Shown: positions 1 through 12,613, counted from the stretch's first letter. The stretch: 64,000 bases of DNA from Humibacter albus DSM 18994 (GCF_000421825.1 NZ_ATXT01000013.1:534258-598257); one strand, 5' to 3'. Numbers and translations: made by a program. The notes: a model not told the origin generated them from the sequence alone.

Positions 1-1
1 G

Positions 2-319
2 ATCCTGTGGAGCGCGGACGTGCTGGTGCGCAGCCTGCGGCCGTGGTTTCAGGAGGTGGGCCGGGCATCCGTGTACCGCGGGCTGCTCACGCTGTTGGCC
101 CGGGAGCGCGGGATCGGCCTGCATCTGCGCCTGCAGGCCAAGCAGACGCCGGGAGTCACGTGGGAGGCGACGCTGCAGCAGATGGCAGACGGTCGGTGGC
201 GCGAACGGGTCGACGTGAGCTTCGATTCGGAGGCCGTGCGCGAGGAGTGGGGCGACCTCTTGATGCCGCACGGGTGGGCATCCAAGGTCACGTACTACGA
301 CCCCGCCGCGTTCGCGTAG
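2..319 (+). CDS. Hypothetical protein, 5' part outside the window
   Basis: The reading frame is open from the first bases of the window and ends at TAG 317-319. The visible part is about 105 residues with no transmembrane segment. An internal GTG at 20 could serve as a start, but in-frame coding continues upstream of it (residues ILWSAD), so the gene probably begins before the window. The C-terminal half is rich in Trp, Arg and acidic residues. I do not recognise the family. It converges on the aspartyl-tRNA synthetase gene with a 15 bp gap. Confidence 0.55.
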   Translation: MLWSADVLVRSLRPWFQEVGRASVYRGLLTLLARERGIGLHLRLQAKQTPGVTWEATLQQMADGRWRERVDVSFDSEAVREEWGDLLMPHGWASKVTYYDPAAFA

Positions 320-334
320 GCGCCCCGACTGCCC

Positions 335-1699
<1,365 letters not shown>

Positions 1700-1768
1700 C
1701 AGAAGAGTTTATGCGAGGGGTGGGAGACGTGGATCCGCGACGTCGGCTCCGCCGTACGCCGACACGCG

Positions 1769-2167
1769 TCAGTCCGGATGCTCCGTACGCCACGCATCCG
1801 CGAGCTTCTCGGGTGCGACGGCGAGCCAGGCATCCGTCACGATCTCTCCGAGCAGGCGCGCGGACACCACGTCGAGCCGCACGAGCACCGAGGCGTAGCC
1901 GTCGAAGTGCGGTGTGGTGAAGAAGACCGAGGGGACATCTTCGATGAGCGCGAACTTCGTCGCCTCGTCGTCGACCTTCGCGCCCAGCACCGGTCCCGGC
2001 TGTGCAGTGATGCCGAGCGCGGCCAGATCCGTCTTGCGGAGTGGGCGCTCCCAGACGAAGCCGGTGCCGTGCACGCGCCAGAACGCGTGGCCCCAGCTCG
2101 TGGTCTCGTCGGTGTCGGGCAAGGCGAGCGCGAGCGCGCGCACGTCGTCCCAAGTCTGGCTGGGCAT
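1769..2167 (-). CDS. MmcQ/YjbR-like DNA-binding family protein
   Basis: A 132-residue cytoplasmic protein starting MPSQTWDDVRALALALP. The opening helix, the WGHAFWRVHG segment and the SVFFTTPHFDGY segment near the C-terminus fit the MmcQ/YjbR (CyaY-like fold) family, whose role is poorly defined. The frame is open further upstream, but the ATG at 2167 is the first start that begins at the usual family N-terminus, and a GGGGAGG-like ribosome-binding site lies about 15 bases before it. It stands alone between aspS and the divergent cytochrome c biogenesis operon. No catalytic function is claimed. Confidence 0.8.
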   Translation of the reverse strand: MPSQTWDDVRALALALPDTDETTSWGHAFWRVHGTGFVWERPLRKTDLAALGITAQPGPVLGAKVDDEATKFALIEDVPSVFFTTPHFDGYASVLVRLDVVSARLLGEIVTDAWLAVAPEKLADAWRTEHPD

Positions 2168-2372
2168 CCGCCACCCCCGTTCCTCCCCGACCGTACGCTT
2201 ACCGCGCCCCTTCTTCGACCCGGATGCGCGCGACACCCCACGCGAGTGCACGAGAATGCCGTCGCGCGCGGTGGTAGACAGAGCCGTTCGAGTGCAGTGG
2301 GGCGAGGCGAGAGCCGGAGTACGGCCCCCGTTCTCGGCGAATTCACCGATCCCGGCTCCGTACACTGGCAGG

Positions 2373-3035
2373 GTGGCAGCTTCCCAGGTGCATCTCGTTC
2401 GCCACGGCGAGGTGCACAACCCCGAGGGCATCCTCTATGGCAGGATGCCCGGCTTCCACCTTTCCGAGCTCGGTCACCGCATGGCGCAGGCCGCGGCCGA
2501 CGACCTCGTGGCACGCGATCGCGCCGTGGCGGCAGTGATCGCGTCGCCGCTGCAGCGCACCCAGGAGTCAGCGGCGCCCATCGCGTCCGCGTTCGGGCGC
2601 GAGGTCGAAACCGATGCCCGCCTCATCGAGGGCGCCAACCATTTCGAGGGATCCGTGATGTCGCGCGCGCTGCGCAACCCGATCAACTGGCCGCGGATGA
2701 TCAACCCACTGCGGCCCAGCTGGGGCGAGTCCTACCGCTCGATCGAACAGCGGATGCTCGCCGCCGTGCACGACGCGTTCGACAGCGTCGCCGACGACAC
2801 GAGCGCGGCTGCGAACGGCCCGCGCGATGTGGTGCTCGTGGGCCATCAGCTGCCGATCTGGGTCACCCACCTCTCGGTCGCGGGCGAGCGGTTCATGCAC
2901 GACCCGCGCGAACGCCGGTGCTTCCTGTCGAGCATCACCACCTTCGAGCGCGTGAACGGCGAACTCGTCGAGGTCGGCTACGCCGATCCCGCCTCGTCGC
3001 TCGCCGCCCACTCCACGGACGTGGGGGCAGTGTGA
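2373..3035 (+). CDS. Histidine phosphatase family (phosphoglycerate mutase-like) protein
   Basis: A 220-residue branch-1 histidine phosphatase: the phospho-accepting His lies in LVRHGE near residue 9 and the second catalytic His in LVGHQ near residue 155. The GTG at 2373 is chosen because it places the RHG motif at the normal position. Its stop codon overlaps the next start (GTGA, 4 nt). The order phosphatase - thioredoxin - CcdA - ResB - CcsB matches the mycobacterial Rv0525-Rv0529 locus, so a link to cytochrome c maturation is likely, although the substrate is unknown. Confidence 0.88.
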   Translation: MAASQVHLVRHGEVHNPEGILYGRMPGFHLSELGHRMAQAAADDLVARDRAVAAVIASPLQRTQESAAPIASAFGREVETDARLIEGANHFEGSVMSRALRNPINWPRMINPLRPSWGESYRSIEQRMLAAVHDAFDSVADDTSAAANGPRDVVLVGHQLPIWVTHLSVAGERFMHDPRERRCFLSSITTFERVNGELVEVGYADPASSLAAHSTDVGAV

Positions 3036-3643
3036 GGATCGTCACAGGTCGCCGGCGCGTGCTCGCCGGCCTCGTCGCAGCGCTCGCCGTCGGAGGGCTG
3101 CTCAGCGGCTGCGCGAACGACGCGCTGGCCAAGCAGTACACGTCGGGCGATGACAAGAACTACATCGCCGGCAGCGGAGTCACCGAAGTGGCGCCGTCGA
3201 AGCGCGCTGACCCGGTCACGTTCTCCGGCGAGACCGAGGACGGCACGACGTTCTCGTCGAAGTCCGCGCTCGGCGACGTGCTGGTAGTGAACTTCTGGTA
3301 CGCGGGATGCCCGCCGTGCCGCGCCGAGGCATCCGACCTCGCGAAGATCTCCAGCGAGTACGCCTCGAAGGGCGTGACGTTCATCGGGGTGAACACCCGT
3401 GATGACGCGGCCACCGCGAAGGCGTACGACGCCAGGTTCAAGGTGGGCTACCCGTCGATCCTGGATGTCGACGGCGGGGCCGTGCAGCTCGCCTTCAGCG
3501 GGTCCATGCGCCCGAACGCCACGCCCACCACGTTCGTCATGGACCGCAAGGGCCGTATCGCCGCGCGCATCGCCGGCGACATCGCCGTGCAGCCCTCGAC
3601 GCTGACCACGCTCATCGACAGCTCGCTCGACGAGAGCAAGTGA
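3032..3643 (+). CDS. resA: TlpA/ResA-like thioredoxin lipoprotein for cytochrome c maturation
   Basis: A 203-residue extracytoplasmic thiol-disulfide oxidoreductase. The N-terminus has a signal peptide with a lipobox ending LLSGC (Cys about residue 27), so it should be membrane-anchored outside the cell. The thioredoxin fold carries a CPPC active site inside WYAGCPPC, preceded by VVNFWYA, and a cis-Pro region NATPTTF. It is expected to keep the haem-binding cysteines of apocytochrome c reduced, taking electrons from CcdA, encoded next. It overlaps the phosphatase gene before it and the ccdA gene after it by 4 nt each, so the genes are translationally coupled. Confidence 0.9.
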   Translation: MRIVTGRRRVLAGLVAALAVGGLLSGCANDALAKQYTSGDDKNYIAGSGVTEVAPSKRADPVTFSGETEDGTTFSSKSALGDVLVVNFWYAGCPPCRAEASDLAKISSEYASKGVTFIGVNTRDDAATAKAYDARFKVGYPSILDVDGGAVQLAFSGSMRPNATPTTFVMDRKGRIAARIAGDIAVQPSTLTTLIDSSLDESK

Positions 3644-4432
3644 TCCGGGTGGGCATCGAGAACTTCGTTCTGTCGGCACCGCTGCTGCTCACCGTGCCCA
3701 TTGCGCTGCTGGCCGGACTGGTCTCGTTCGCCTCGCCGTGCATCCTGCCCCTGGTGCCGGGATATCTGGCGTACATCGGAGGCTTCACCGGAGACTCGGC
3801 GGCGGCTGCGGCCGTCGTCGACTCCGCGAGCGCGAGGGCCGGCTCGCGCCGAACCCGCCTCGACCGCGCGGGCCGCAACCGGCTCGTGCTCGGCGTCGCG
3901 CTCTTCGTGCTCGGCTTCGCCGCCGTATTCGTGCTGACCGGTTTCGTGTTCGGAGCTCTCGGATTCTGGATGATCCAGTGGCGCGATCTCATCACGCGCA
4001 TCGCGGGCGTCGTGCTGATCGTGCTCGGCCTCGTCTTCGTCGGCCAGTTCACCTTCTTGCAGCGCACGTTCAAGCCGCAGTGGCGCCCCTTCACCGGGCT
4101 CGCAGGCGCTCCGCTGCTCGGCATCATCTTCGCGATCGGCTGGAGCCCGTGCACCGGGCCGACGCTCGCCGCGATCACGACCATGAGCTACTCCAGCGGC
4201 TCGGCGTGGCAGGGCGCGGTGCTCGCCCTCTTCTACGCGCTCGGCCTGGGCGTGCCGTTCGTGCTGATCGCGCTCGGACTCGGTTGGGCGTCAGGAGCCG
4301 TCGCGTTCGTGCGCCGGCACATCCGTGTCGTCAACATCGTCGGCGGCGCGCTGCTGATCGCCATCGGCATCCTCATGGTGACCGGCGTGTGGAACCAATG
4401 GATCATCGCGTTGGCGGGGGTGATCCCCAGTT

Positions 4433-4449
<17 letters not shown>
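3640..4449 (+). CDS. ccdA: Cytochrome c biogenesis protein CcdA
   Basis: A 269-residue polytopic membrane protein that moves reducing equivalents from cytoplasmic thioredoxin across the membrane. Features include the first helix with FASPCILPLVPGY (conserved Cys, Pro) and a later helix with GWSPCTGPTL, the paired Cys-containing helices of the DsbD/CcdA family. About seven membrane segments can be counted. The start is GTG at 3640, overlapping the thioredoxin stop (GTGA). The C-terminal Ser/Ala-rich loop after helix 2 (residues about 48-75) is longer than in compact homologues. It is part of the system II cytochrome c operon. Confidence 0.93.
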
Positions 4450-6292
<1,843 letters not shown>

Positions 6293-6304
6293 GATTCACC
6301 CATC

Positions 6305-7420
6305 GTGTTCGACACTCTCTCGCAGATCTTCATTTACGTGACCATGGGCCTGTACGCCTGTGCGTTCATCGCGTTCGCGCTCGATCTGGCACGAAGGAGC
6401 GCGCGCGCGACCATTCCCGAGTCCGTGCCGAGCGCGGTCTCCCGTCGCACGGCAGCCGCCGAGGACCTGGTGTTCGTCGAGGCCGACGGCGACGGGGTCG
6501 TGGATGCCGCTTCCTCCGTCTCGACGTCCGCTCAGTCCGCGTCGGGCGGCTCGGCCACCGCTACCGCGACGGCCACCGCCACGCGCAGCGGGCGGGGCAG
6601 CGCCGTCGCGCGGATCAGCGAGCGCATCGAGGGCGACGTGCACACCGGCGCCGCCATGTCGACGAGCCTGCGCGTCGCGATGATCCTCACGATCACCGGC
6701 TTCGGCTTCCACGTGCTCGCCGACGCGGGCCGTGGCATCGCCGCCGGTCGCGTGCCGTGGGCCAACATGTGGGAGTTCTCGATGACGGGCACGCTCGTCA
6801 TCGTCGGCATCTTCCTGCTGGCGAACCTGCGGTTCGATCTGAAGTATCTGGGCACGTTCGTGCTGGGCCTGGTGTGCATTCTGTTGATGATCGCCACCAC
6901 CAAGTACTACGTGCCGGTGGTACCGCTGCCGCCGGCGTTGCAGTCGTACTGGCTCGTCATCCACATCCTGGTCGCGATCGTTGCGACCGCGTTCTTCGCC
7001 CTCGGCTTCGCGCTGTCGGTGGCGCAGCTGGCACAGGTGCGCCGCGAGCATCGGGTCGCAGCGGACAAGCCCACGCGACTGCGCTTCCTCGCGACGTTGC
7101 CCAAGTCCGACACGCTCGAGAACCTCGCGTACCGCATCAACATCGTCGGCTTCATCGCCTGGACGTTCACCCTCATCGCCGGAGCTATCTGGGCGGAGAA
7201 GGCCTGGGGCCGCTACTGGGGTTGGGACACCAAGGAGGTCTGGACGTTCATCGTCTGGGTCATCTACGCCGGCTACATCCACGCGCGGGCGACCCGTGGC
7301 TGGCGCGGCACGCGTTCCGCCTGGCTGGCGCTCATCGGCTTCAGCGCGGTGATGTTCAACTTCGGCGTCGTGAACGTCTTCTTCCACGGCCTGCACTCCT
7401 ACAGCGGCCTGACCTCCTGA
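6305..7420 (+). CDS. ccsB: Cytochrome c biogenesis protein CcsB (CcsA/ResC family)
   Basis: A 371-residue integral membrane protein, partner of ResB in moving haem and attaching it to apocytochrome c. The haem-binding WWD-type segment reads WGRYWGWDTKE near residue 305, and external His residues flank it. A Ser/Thr/Ala-rich cytoplasmic stretch at about residues 65-100 is longer than in typical CcsB. The start is GTG at 6305. It is the last gene of the five-gene operon; a pair of 29-bp repeats follows its stop. Confidence 0.93.
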   Translation: MFDTLSQIFIYVTMGLYACAFIAFALDLARRSARATIPESVPSAVSRRTAAAEDLVFVEADGDGVVDAASSVSTSAQSASGGSATATATATATRSGRGSAVARISERIEGDVHTGAAMSTSLRVAMILTITGFGFHVLADAGRGIAAGRVPWANMWEFSMTGTLVIVGIFLLANLRFDLKYLGTFVLGLVCILLMIATTKYYVPVVPLPPALQSYWLVIHILVAIVATAFFALGFALSVAQLAQVRREHRVAADKPTRLRFLATLPKSDTLENLAYRINIVGFIAWTFTLIAGAIWAEKAWGRYWGWDTKEVWTFIVWVIYAGYIHARATRGWRGTRSAWLALIGFSAVMFNFGVVNVFFHGLHSYSGLTS

Positions 7421-7426
7421 CGCGAG

Positions 7427-7500
7427 CTCCCTGAGCGAGCGGAGCGAGTCGAAGGTCGCGTGCCCCCCGAACTCCCTGAGCGAGCACAGCGAGTCGAAGG
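7427..7500. repeat. Two copies of a 29-bp intergenic repeat
   Basis: Two nearly identical 29-bp units (7427-7455 and 7472-7500) of the form CTCCCTGAGCGAGC..AGCGAGTCGAAGG lie between the convergent ccsB and MFS genes, differing at two or three positions. Repeats of this kind are scattered at gene ends in many actinobacterial genomes. They may act as part of a bidirectional transcription end; no U-tract is present. Confidence 0.7.
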
Positions 7501-7512
7501 GCTCTGCAACTC

Positions 7513-8829
7513 CTACTCGATGGCGGGGGTCGGGCAGGTCGGGGCGTCCGACCTCACCGGTGCCATGGGGGCGGATGCGCTCAGCATCCCGCTACGCCTC
7601 GGCACCGCACGGCGCCCCGCGACAGCCGCCACCACGATCGTCACGACCGCGAGCACCAGCAGCACCGGGCCCACGATGTCGAGTCCTCGACGAAGTCCGA
7701 GCGCGGTGGCGAGCACGCCGAGCCCGACCGATGTCAGCACCTGCCCGACGTACGCGAACAGGTACGCCATCGACAGCGTTCCGGCCCGGTGGTGCGGTGC
7801 GGCATTCGCCGCGATCAACCCGAGACCGCCGAGGAACAGCAAGGCGCTCGCCCCGCCGAACAGCAACGAGGCCACGATGAAGAGCGGCAGCGAGGACTCG
7901 TAGGCGCTGGCAACGAGGGCGATCACGGCCAATGCTCCGACGATGCCTCCGGTGACGGCCGCCGTGCGCGCGGGGATCCGTCGCAATGCGATGGAGACGA
8001 CGCCGCTGACCGCCGAGCCGATGGCGAGCACCGCACCGGCGATCAGTGCGTTGTCGGTGTGCAGCACGTCCTTGGCGATCTGCGCGCCCAGCGAGATGAA
8101 CACCGAGCCGACGGCGAAGTTCAGCGTGATCGCGAATGCCGCGATGGCGAGGATGCCACGGATCGCCTTCGGTACGCGGATGGGACGCGGTCGCCACGGC
8201 GCGAGCGACTCGTCGCGCACGTGCCGGGGCAGGAAGAGTGCGGCGGCCGCGACGAGCACGACCACTCCGAGCAGCACCCAGAAGGTGAGCGCACGGGGCG
8301 CTGGGCCGTACTGCACGAGCAGTCCGCCGACGACCGTGGCCAGCGTGAGGCCGATAGCGATCGCCACCGTGTTGACACTGCTGGCGCGCTTGCCGGTTCG
8401 ATCGAGTTCCACGAGGGCGGCGCCAGCCGGGCTCAGCGAGAGTCCGACGCCGAGGCCTTGGAACACCCGCCCTACGAAGAGCCATTCCACGTTCGGTGCC
8501 AGTGCGAAGACGAGCACGCCGATGAAGATCGACGCGAGTCCGGCGAGGATCGCCGTGCGCCGCCCGATGTGATCCGAGAGGTCGCCGAGGAGCAGCAGCG
8601 CCAGGATGAGCACCACCGGATACACGGCGAAGACCGACGTCGTGATGGCGGGAGAGAGCTGCCACACGCGTTCATACAGCGGATAGACCATGGCAGGGGA
8701 TCCGCTGGCCCACAGAGCAACGACGATGACGGCGGCGGCAGTCCAGAACGCGAGCGCCGTGCGGCGACGGGCGCGTCCATCCTGTGCCGGGATGCCGGTG
8801 GTGCGGGGTGTGGCGTCGACTGCGGTCAT
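7513..8829 (-). CDS. MFS transporter
   Basis: A 438-residue major facilitator superfamily protein with about 12 membrane helices. The loop 2-3 signature is GDLSDHIGRRTAIL (residues about 78-91) and helix 4 carries FVGRVFQGLGVGL. ATG at 8829 is preferred because an AAGGGA ribosome-binding site lies 9 bases upstream, although the frame is open to 8910. The layout is that of drug/solute exporters, but the substrate cannot be read from sequence. It converges with ccsB and is followed upstream by menC in the same direction. Confidence 0.87.
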   Translation of the reverse strand: MTAVDATPRTTGIPAQDGRARRRTALAFWTAAAVIVVALWASGSPAMVYPLYERVWQLSPAITTSVFAVYPVVLILALLLLGDLSDHIGRRTAILAGLASIFIGVLVFALAPNVEWLFVGRVFQGLGVGLSLSPAGAALVELDRTGKRASSVNTVAIAIGLTLATVVGGLLVQYGPAPRALTFWVLLGVVVLVAAAALFLPRHVRDESLAPWRPRPIRVPKAIRGILAIAAFAITLNFAVGSVFISLGAQIAKDVLHTDNALIAGAVLAIGSAVSGVVSIALRRIPARTAAVTGGIVGALAVIALVASAYESSLPLFIVASLLFGGASALLFLGGLGLIAANAAPHHRAGTLSMAYLFAYVGQVLTSVGLGVLATALGLRRGLDIVGPVLLVLAVVTIVVAAVAGRRAVPRRSGMLSASAPMAPVRSDAPTCPTPAIE

Positions 8830-8983
8830 GCGCTGGTCCCTTCGAGGACGGGATCTCGTCCCGTCGTGATCGACCGGCGCCGTTGCCGCGTGTGCAGGAC
8901 AACCTCCCACGCACTACCGACATTCCCAGCAGAGAAAGGTCCGTTCGAGCAGCGAAAGGTCCGGAGTCCCGGCAGCCGAAGCG

Positions 8984-10021
8984 TCAGGCTCCGCGGCCGG
9001 ACGCAGCGCGCGACTCGAGCACGCGGTAGGTGCGTTCGAGGCGGGCGAGCCACCAGTCCCGACGGTCGGCATCCGCGGCGTGCTCGGCGAGGAGCGCCTC
9101 GTCGACGTCGACACGACGCACCGGAATGGCGCCGTCGACCGGCGTGAGCGGCTCTCGCGTGACATCCGCTCGCAGCAGCGCGGCAGTGCCGAGACCGCAG
9201 TCGTAGTCGAGCCGTGGAACGGCTGCCGCCAGCATCGCCCCCATGGCGAGGCCCACCGAGGTGTCGATCGCGCTCGAGACGACGACCGGCAGTCCGGCCA
9301 GCGCGGTGATCTCGAGCGCGGAGCGGATGCCGCCCAGCGGCTGCGCCTTCACGATCAGCACGTCCGCCGCGCCGGCTCGCGCGACGGCCAGCGGATCGGA
9401 CGCCTTGCGCACGCTCTCGTCCGCCGCGACCGGGATGCCCATGTACTTCACACGGCGGCGCACCTCGGCGAGATCCTCCACGGTCGGGCACGGCTGCTCG
9501 ACGTATTCGAGGTCGTACGGCGCCAGTGCGTGGATGGCGTGCTCGGCCTCGTCCACGTTCCACAGCGCGTTCGCGTCGACCCGGATTCTCCCCTCCGGTC
9601 CGAGCACATCGCGCACGGCAGCGACGCGGGCGATGTCATCCGCGAGTTGCTGGCCGGGCTCGGCCACCTTGACCTTCGCCGTGCGGCAGCCCGGGTAGCG
9701 AGCCAGCACGGCTGCGACGTCCGCTGCGGCAACGGAGGGGACCGTGGCGTTGACCGGAATGCTGTCGCGCAGGATCTCCGGATCCTCGCCCCACCCGAAG
9801 TCGAGAGCGGCGGCGAGCCAGGCGGCCGCCTCCTCGTCGTCGTATTCGAAGAACGGCGAGAACTCCGTCCATCCACGGGGTCCGCGGGTCAGCAGGGCCT
9901 CGCGCACGGTGATGCCGCGGAATCTCGTGACCATCGGAAGTGCTACGACCCTCGTCTCCGCGAGAACGTCGGCCAGCGGTGGAAGGTCCGCCTCGGAGAG
10001 TGCGGAGCGCGCGTGGTGCAT
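8984..10021 (-). CDS. menC: o-Succinylbenzoate synthase MenC
   Basis: An enolase-superfamily enzyme (345 aa) that dehydrates SHCHC to o-succinylbenzoate in menaquinone synthesis. Landmarks in order are the substrate-specificity loop RFRGITVRE, the KxK pair in AKVKV (general base Lys), the metal ligands in RVDAN, YVEQP and ADES, and the second Lys in LIVKAQPLGG. The start at ATG 10021 has no clear ribosome-binding site; the family N-terminus (LPPLADVL) begins about 12 residues later. It is transcribed away from the rest of the men genes. Confidence 0.92.
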   Translation of the reverse strand: MHHARSALSEADLPPLADVLAETRVVALPMVTRFRGITVREALLTRGPRGWTEFSPFFEYDDEEAAAWLAAALDFGWGEDPEILRDSIPVNATVPSVAAADVAAVLARYPGCRTAKVKVAEPGQQLADDIARVAAVRDVLGPEGRIRVDANALWNVDEAEHAIHALAPYDLEYVEQPCPTVEDLAEVRRRVKYMGIPVAADESVRKASDPLAVARAGAADVLIVKAQPLGGIRSALEITALAGLPVVVSSAIDTSVGLAMGAMLAAAVPRLDYDCGLGTAALLRADVTREPLTPVDGAIPVRRVDVDEALLAEHAADADRRDWWLARLERTYRVLESRAASGRGA

Positions 10022-10065
10022 GGGTACCAGTGTGCCGGTCTCGGTGCGCTGTGTCAGCCAGCGTG

Positions 10066-10509
10066 TCAGCGGGCCGGGACGATGTGGGGGCGGGGACCCT
10101 CGAGCCGTGCCACGGCGATCTTCACCTCGATGAGCTCCCGCGTCTGGACGTCCAGCTTCGACCCCAGAACACGGCCCTGTTCGTCGATCTTGGCGTCGAG
10201 CCGGGCGGCTTGTTCGCCGATCTTCGCGTCGAGCCGGGCGGCTTGCTCCTCGATCTTCGCCTCGAGCTGGGCGAACTTCGCGTCGTGGCGGATGCCTTGT
10301 GCGTCGATCCGTTCATCGAGGCGGATACCCTGTGCCTCGATCCTGGCGCCTTGCGCGTCGATCCTGACGCTTTGCGCGTCTATCCTGGCACCGAGCTCTC
10401 GGAACTGTGCGTCCGAGCGTCGAATCATCCAACCGAATCCGCCCGCGAGCGCGACCAGCAAACCGGCGAAGCTGATCACCGTTGCGAGCGTCTCGACGGA
10501 CACGTACAT
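10066..10509 (-). CDS. Membrane-anchored repetitive coiled-coil protein
   Basis: A 147-residue protein with one N-terminal transmembrane helix (about residues 8-29) followed by a Arg/Glu/Asp-rich, Gln- and Ala-containing helical domain. The repeats are of two types: 7-residue units of the form RIDAQGx at about 42-75, and three 11-residue units of the form RLDAKIxEQAA at about 85-117, which read as a continuous coiled coil or amphipathic helix. DNA repeats underlie this (10190-10290). I do not recognise a family; the layout recalls small actinobacterial proteins that have a membrane anchor and a cytoplasmic coil. It lies between menC and an amidohydrolase. Confidence 0.7.
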   Translation of the reverse strand: MYVSVETLATVISFAGLLVALAGGFGWMIRRSDAQFRELGARIDAQSVRIDAQGARIEAQGIRLDERIDAQGIRHDAKFAQLEAKIEEQAARLDAKIGEQAARLDAKIDEQGRVLGSKLDVQTRELIEVKIAVARLEGPRPHIVPAR

Positions 10510-10738
10510 GCCTCCATTCTCCGTGCAGACGCGCGAATCTGCCAGCGAAGGTATCCGGGTGGCGCAGGCGGAAGCGTCCGCACAGAGCGAACTGTGGAAG
10601 AGGTGTTCAGGTCAGTGACGGGGACGGAGAGAGACGATCTCGCAGGGGTGTTCCGGGCTCAGTGTTCCGGGCAGACTGGGCGTAGTCGCTGAAACGACGG
10701 GCGACCCGTTCAGCTCTACCCGCCGCGGAGGAATGACG

Positions 10739-11956
10739 ATGGCACTCGACCTTGAAGCGATCTACACGGATCTGCACCGGCATCCGGAGGTGTCGTATCA
10801 GGAGCACCGCACGGCTTCGATCCTCGCCGATGCGCTGCGCGGACTCGGCCTCGACGTCACGGAGGGCATCGGACGCACTGGCGTCGTGGGCGTTCTCACC
10901 AACGGCGACGGGCCGGTGGTGCTGCTGCGTGCGGACATGGACGCGCTTCCCGTCGCCGAGGAGACCGGCCTCGAGTACGCGAGCACGGAGCACGGAACGG
11001 ATCCGGACGGCCACGACGTTCCCGTGATGCACGCGTGCGGACACGATGTGCACGTCACCTGCCTGCTCGGCGCCGCGGAGGCGCTCGCCGAGTTGCGGTC
11101 GGAGTGGAGCGGCACCGTCGTCGCGCTCTTCCAGCCGGCGGAGGAACTCGGGTCCGGCGCGAACGAGATGATCGCCGACGGTCTGTACGACCGGATTCCG
11201 AAGCCCGACATCGTGCTCGGTCAGCACGTTGCACCGGCGCCTGCCGGAGTGGTCGGCGTTCACGCCGGACCGGCCTTCGCGGCGACCGACGACGTCATGA
11301 TCACGCTGCACGGCAAGGGCGGCCACGGGTCCCGTCCGGAATCCACCATCGACCCCGTCGTGATGGCGGCAGCCACCGTCATGCGGTTGCAGGGCATCGT
11401 CTCGCGCGAGGTCGCGGGCGGGGAGACCGCCGTCGTCACGGTCGGCACCATGCACGCCGGGACCAAGGTGAACATCATCCCGCCGGATGCCACGCTCGGC
11501 ATCAACATCCGCACCTACGACACGGAGGTGCGTGACCGCGTGGTCTCCGCCATCGGCCGCATCGCGAACGCGGAGGCGGCGGCATCCGGTGCGCTGCAGG
11601 CGCCGGATATCGAGCTGTCCGATTCGTTCCCCGTGCTGCACAACGACGAGGCGGCCACGGAGCGCGTGCTCGGGGCGTTCCGATCCGCTTTCGGACCCGA
11701 GCGGGTCATCGATCCCGGCCGCGTCACCGGCAGCGAGGACGTCGGAGCGCTGGCGACGGCGGCCGGCGTGCCGATCGTCTACTGGCTCCTCGGCGGACTG
11801 GATCCGCAGCTCTTCACGAAAGCCCTCGCCAATGGCACGACGGATGCCGACATCCCGTCGAACCACTCGCCGTTCTTCGCCCCGCTGATCCATCCGACGC
11901 TCGAGGTCGGGGTGCAGGCGCTGGTGGTCGCGGCGCGGGAGTGGCTGGGCGCGTAG
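10739..11956 (+). CDS. M20 family amidohydrolase (hippurate hydrolase/aminoacylase-like)
   Basis: A 405-residue zinc/manganese peptidase of the M20D group, which hydrolyses N-acyl amino acids or related amides. Metal-site motifs are RADMDALP, MHACGHDVH, the general base in PAEELG and LGQHV. A dimerisation domain occupies about residues 180-290. ATG 10739 is preferred over ATG 10733 since the GGAGGA ribosome-binding site sits only 2 bases from the latter and 8 from the former. It is monocistronic and ends opposite a TetR gene. The substrate is unknown. Confidence 0.88.
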   Translation: MALDLEAIYTDLHRHPEVSYQEHRTASILADALRGLGLDVTEGIGRTGVVGVLTNGDGPVVLLRADMDALPVAEETGLEYASTEHGTDPDGHDVPVMHACGHDVHVTCLLGAAEALAELRSEWSGTVVALFQPAEELGSGANEMIADGLYDRIPKPDIVLGQHVAPAPAGVVGVHAGPAFAATDDVMITLHGKGGHGSRPESTIDPVVMAAATVMRLQGIVSREVAGGETAVVTVGTMHAGTKVNIIPPDATLGINIRTYDTEVRDRVVSAIGRIANAEAAASGALQAPDIELSDSFPVLHNDEAATERVLGAFRSAFGPERVIDPGRVTGSEDVGALATAAGVPIVYWLLGGLDPQLFTKALANGTTDADIPSNHSPFFAPLIHPTLEVGVQALVVAAREWLGA

Positions 11957-11996
11957 CTCTCACCGACGTCCCATACTTCTTGTCGCTCTCGGCGGG

Positions 11997-12593
11997 TCAG
12001 CCGGCGTCGTCGGCGATACGGGACAGCAGGCCGTCCACGAACGCGTCCACTCCCACGGCGAACGTGTCCCGCGCCGAGAACTCCAGCCACCGCGGCCCGA
12101 TCGCGGCGAGCGTCGGTGTCGCCTCGGGATCGAAGTCGGTGAACGCGGGTGCTCGGGCCTCGCGATCAGCCTCGCTCGAATCCGAGCGTGTACGCACGAG
12201 GATCTCGCCGACGGTGTAGTACCAGAGGCTTCTGAAGACCGTCGTCGCCTGTGCCGGTGTCGCGCCGCACTCGACAGCACCGGCCACGATCGCCTCCACC
12301 ATGGCGACGGCAGAGCCGCTCAGCCGACCCAGGAACCCATCGGCCGCGACGACCTCTGCCGCCCACGGCCAGTGAGCGAGCGTGTCGTGGATGGCGATCG
12401 TCGCGGCCACGATGCGCTCGCGAGGAGCCGACGGCAGACGGGTGCGCATCGACTCGTCCGCGTACGAGTCGAGCAGTTGGATCAGAAGGTCCTCGCGGTC
12501 CTGAACGTGGTGATAGACGGTCGCAGCGCCGACGCCGAGTTCAGCGGCCAGGCGGCGGATGGTGAGTCGCTGCCACCCGTCGCTGTCGATCAC
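11997..12593 (-). CDS. TetR-family regulator, probably missing its original N-terminus
   Basis: The recognition helices are clear: LTIRRLAAELGVGAATVYHHV, followed by a TetR_C ligand domain. The first available start is GTG 12593, which leaves only about ten residues before the helix-turn-helix. Upstream in the same frame, to about 12640, the translation still resembles TetR helix 1 (APILAAARRV), but no start codon follows. The gene therefore appears to have lost its 5' end, probably by a deletion that also removed most of a neighbouring exporter gene. It could be a pseudogene or be expressed from the GTG in weakened form. Confidence 0.7.
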   Translation of the reverse strand: MIDSDGWQRLTIRRLAAELGVGAATVYHHVQDREDLLIQLLDSYADESMRTRLPSAPRERIVAATIAIHDTLAHWPWAAEVVAADGFLGRLSGSAVAMVEAIVAGAVECGATPAQATTVFRSLWYYTVGEILVRTRSDSSEADREARAPAFTDFDPEATPTLAAIGPRWLEFSARDTFAVGVDAFVDGLLSRIADDAG

Positions 12594-12613
12594 GCGCCGC
12601 GCCGCGGCGAGGA

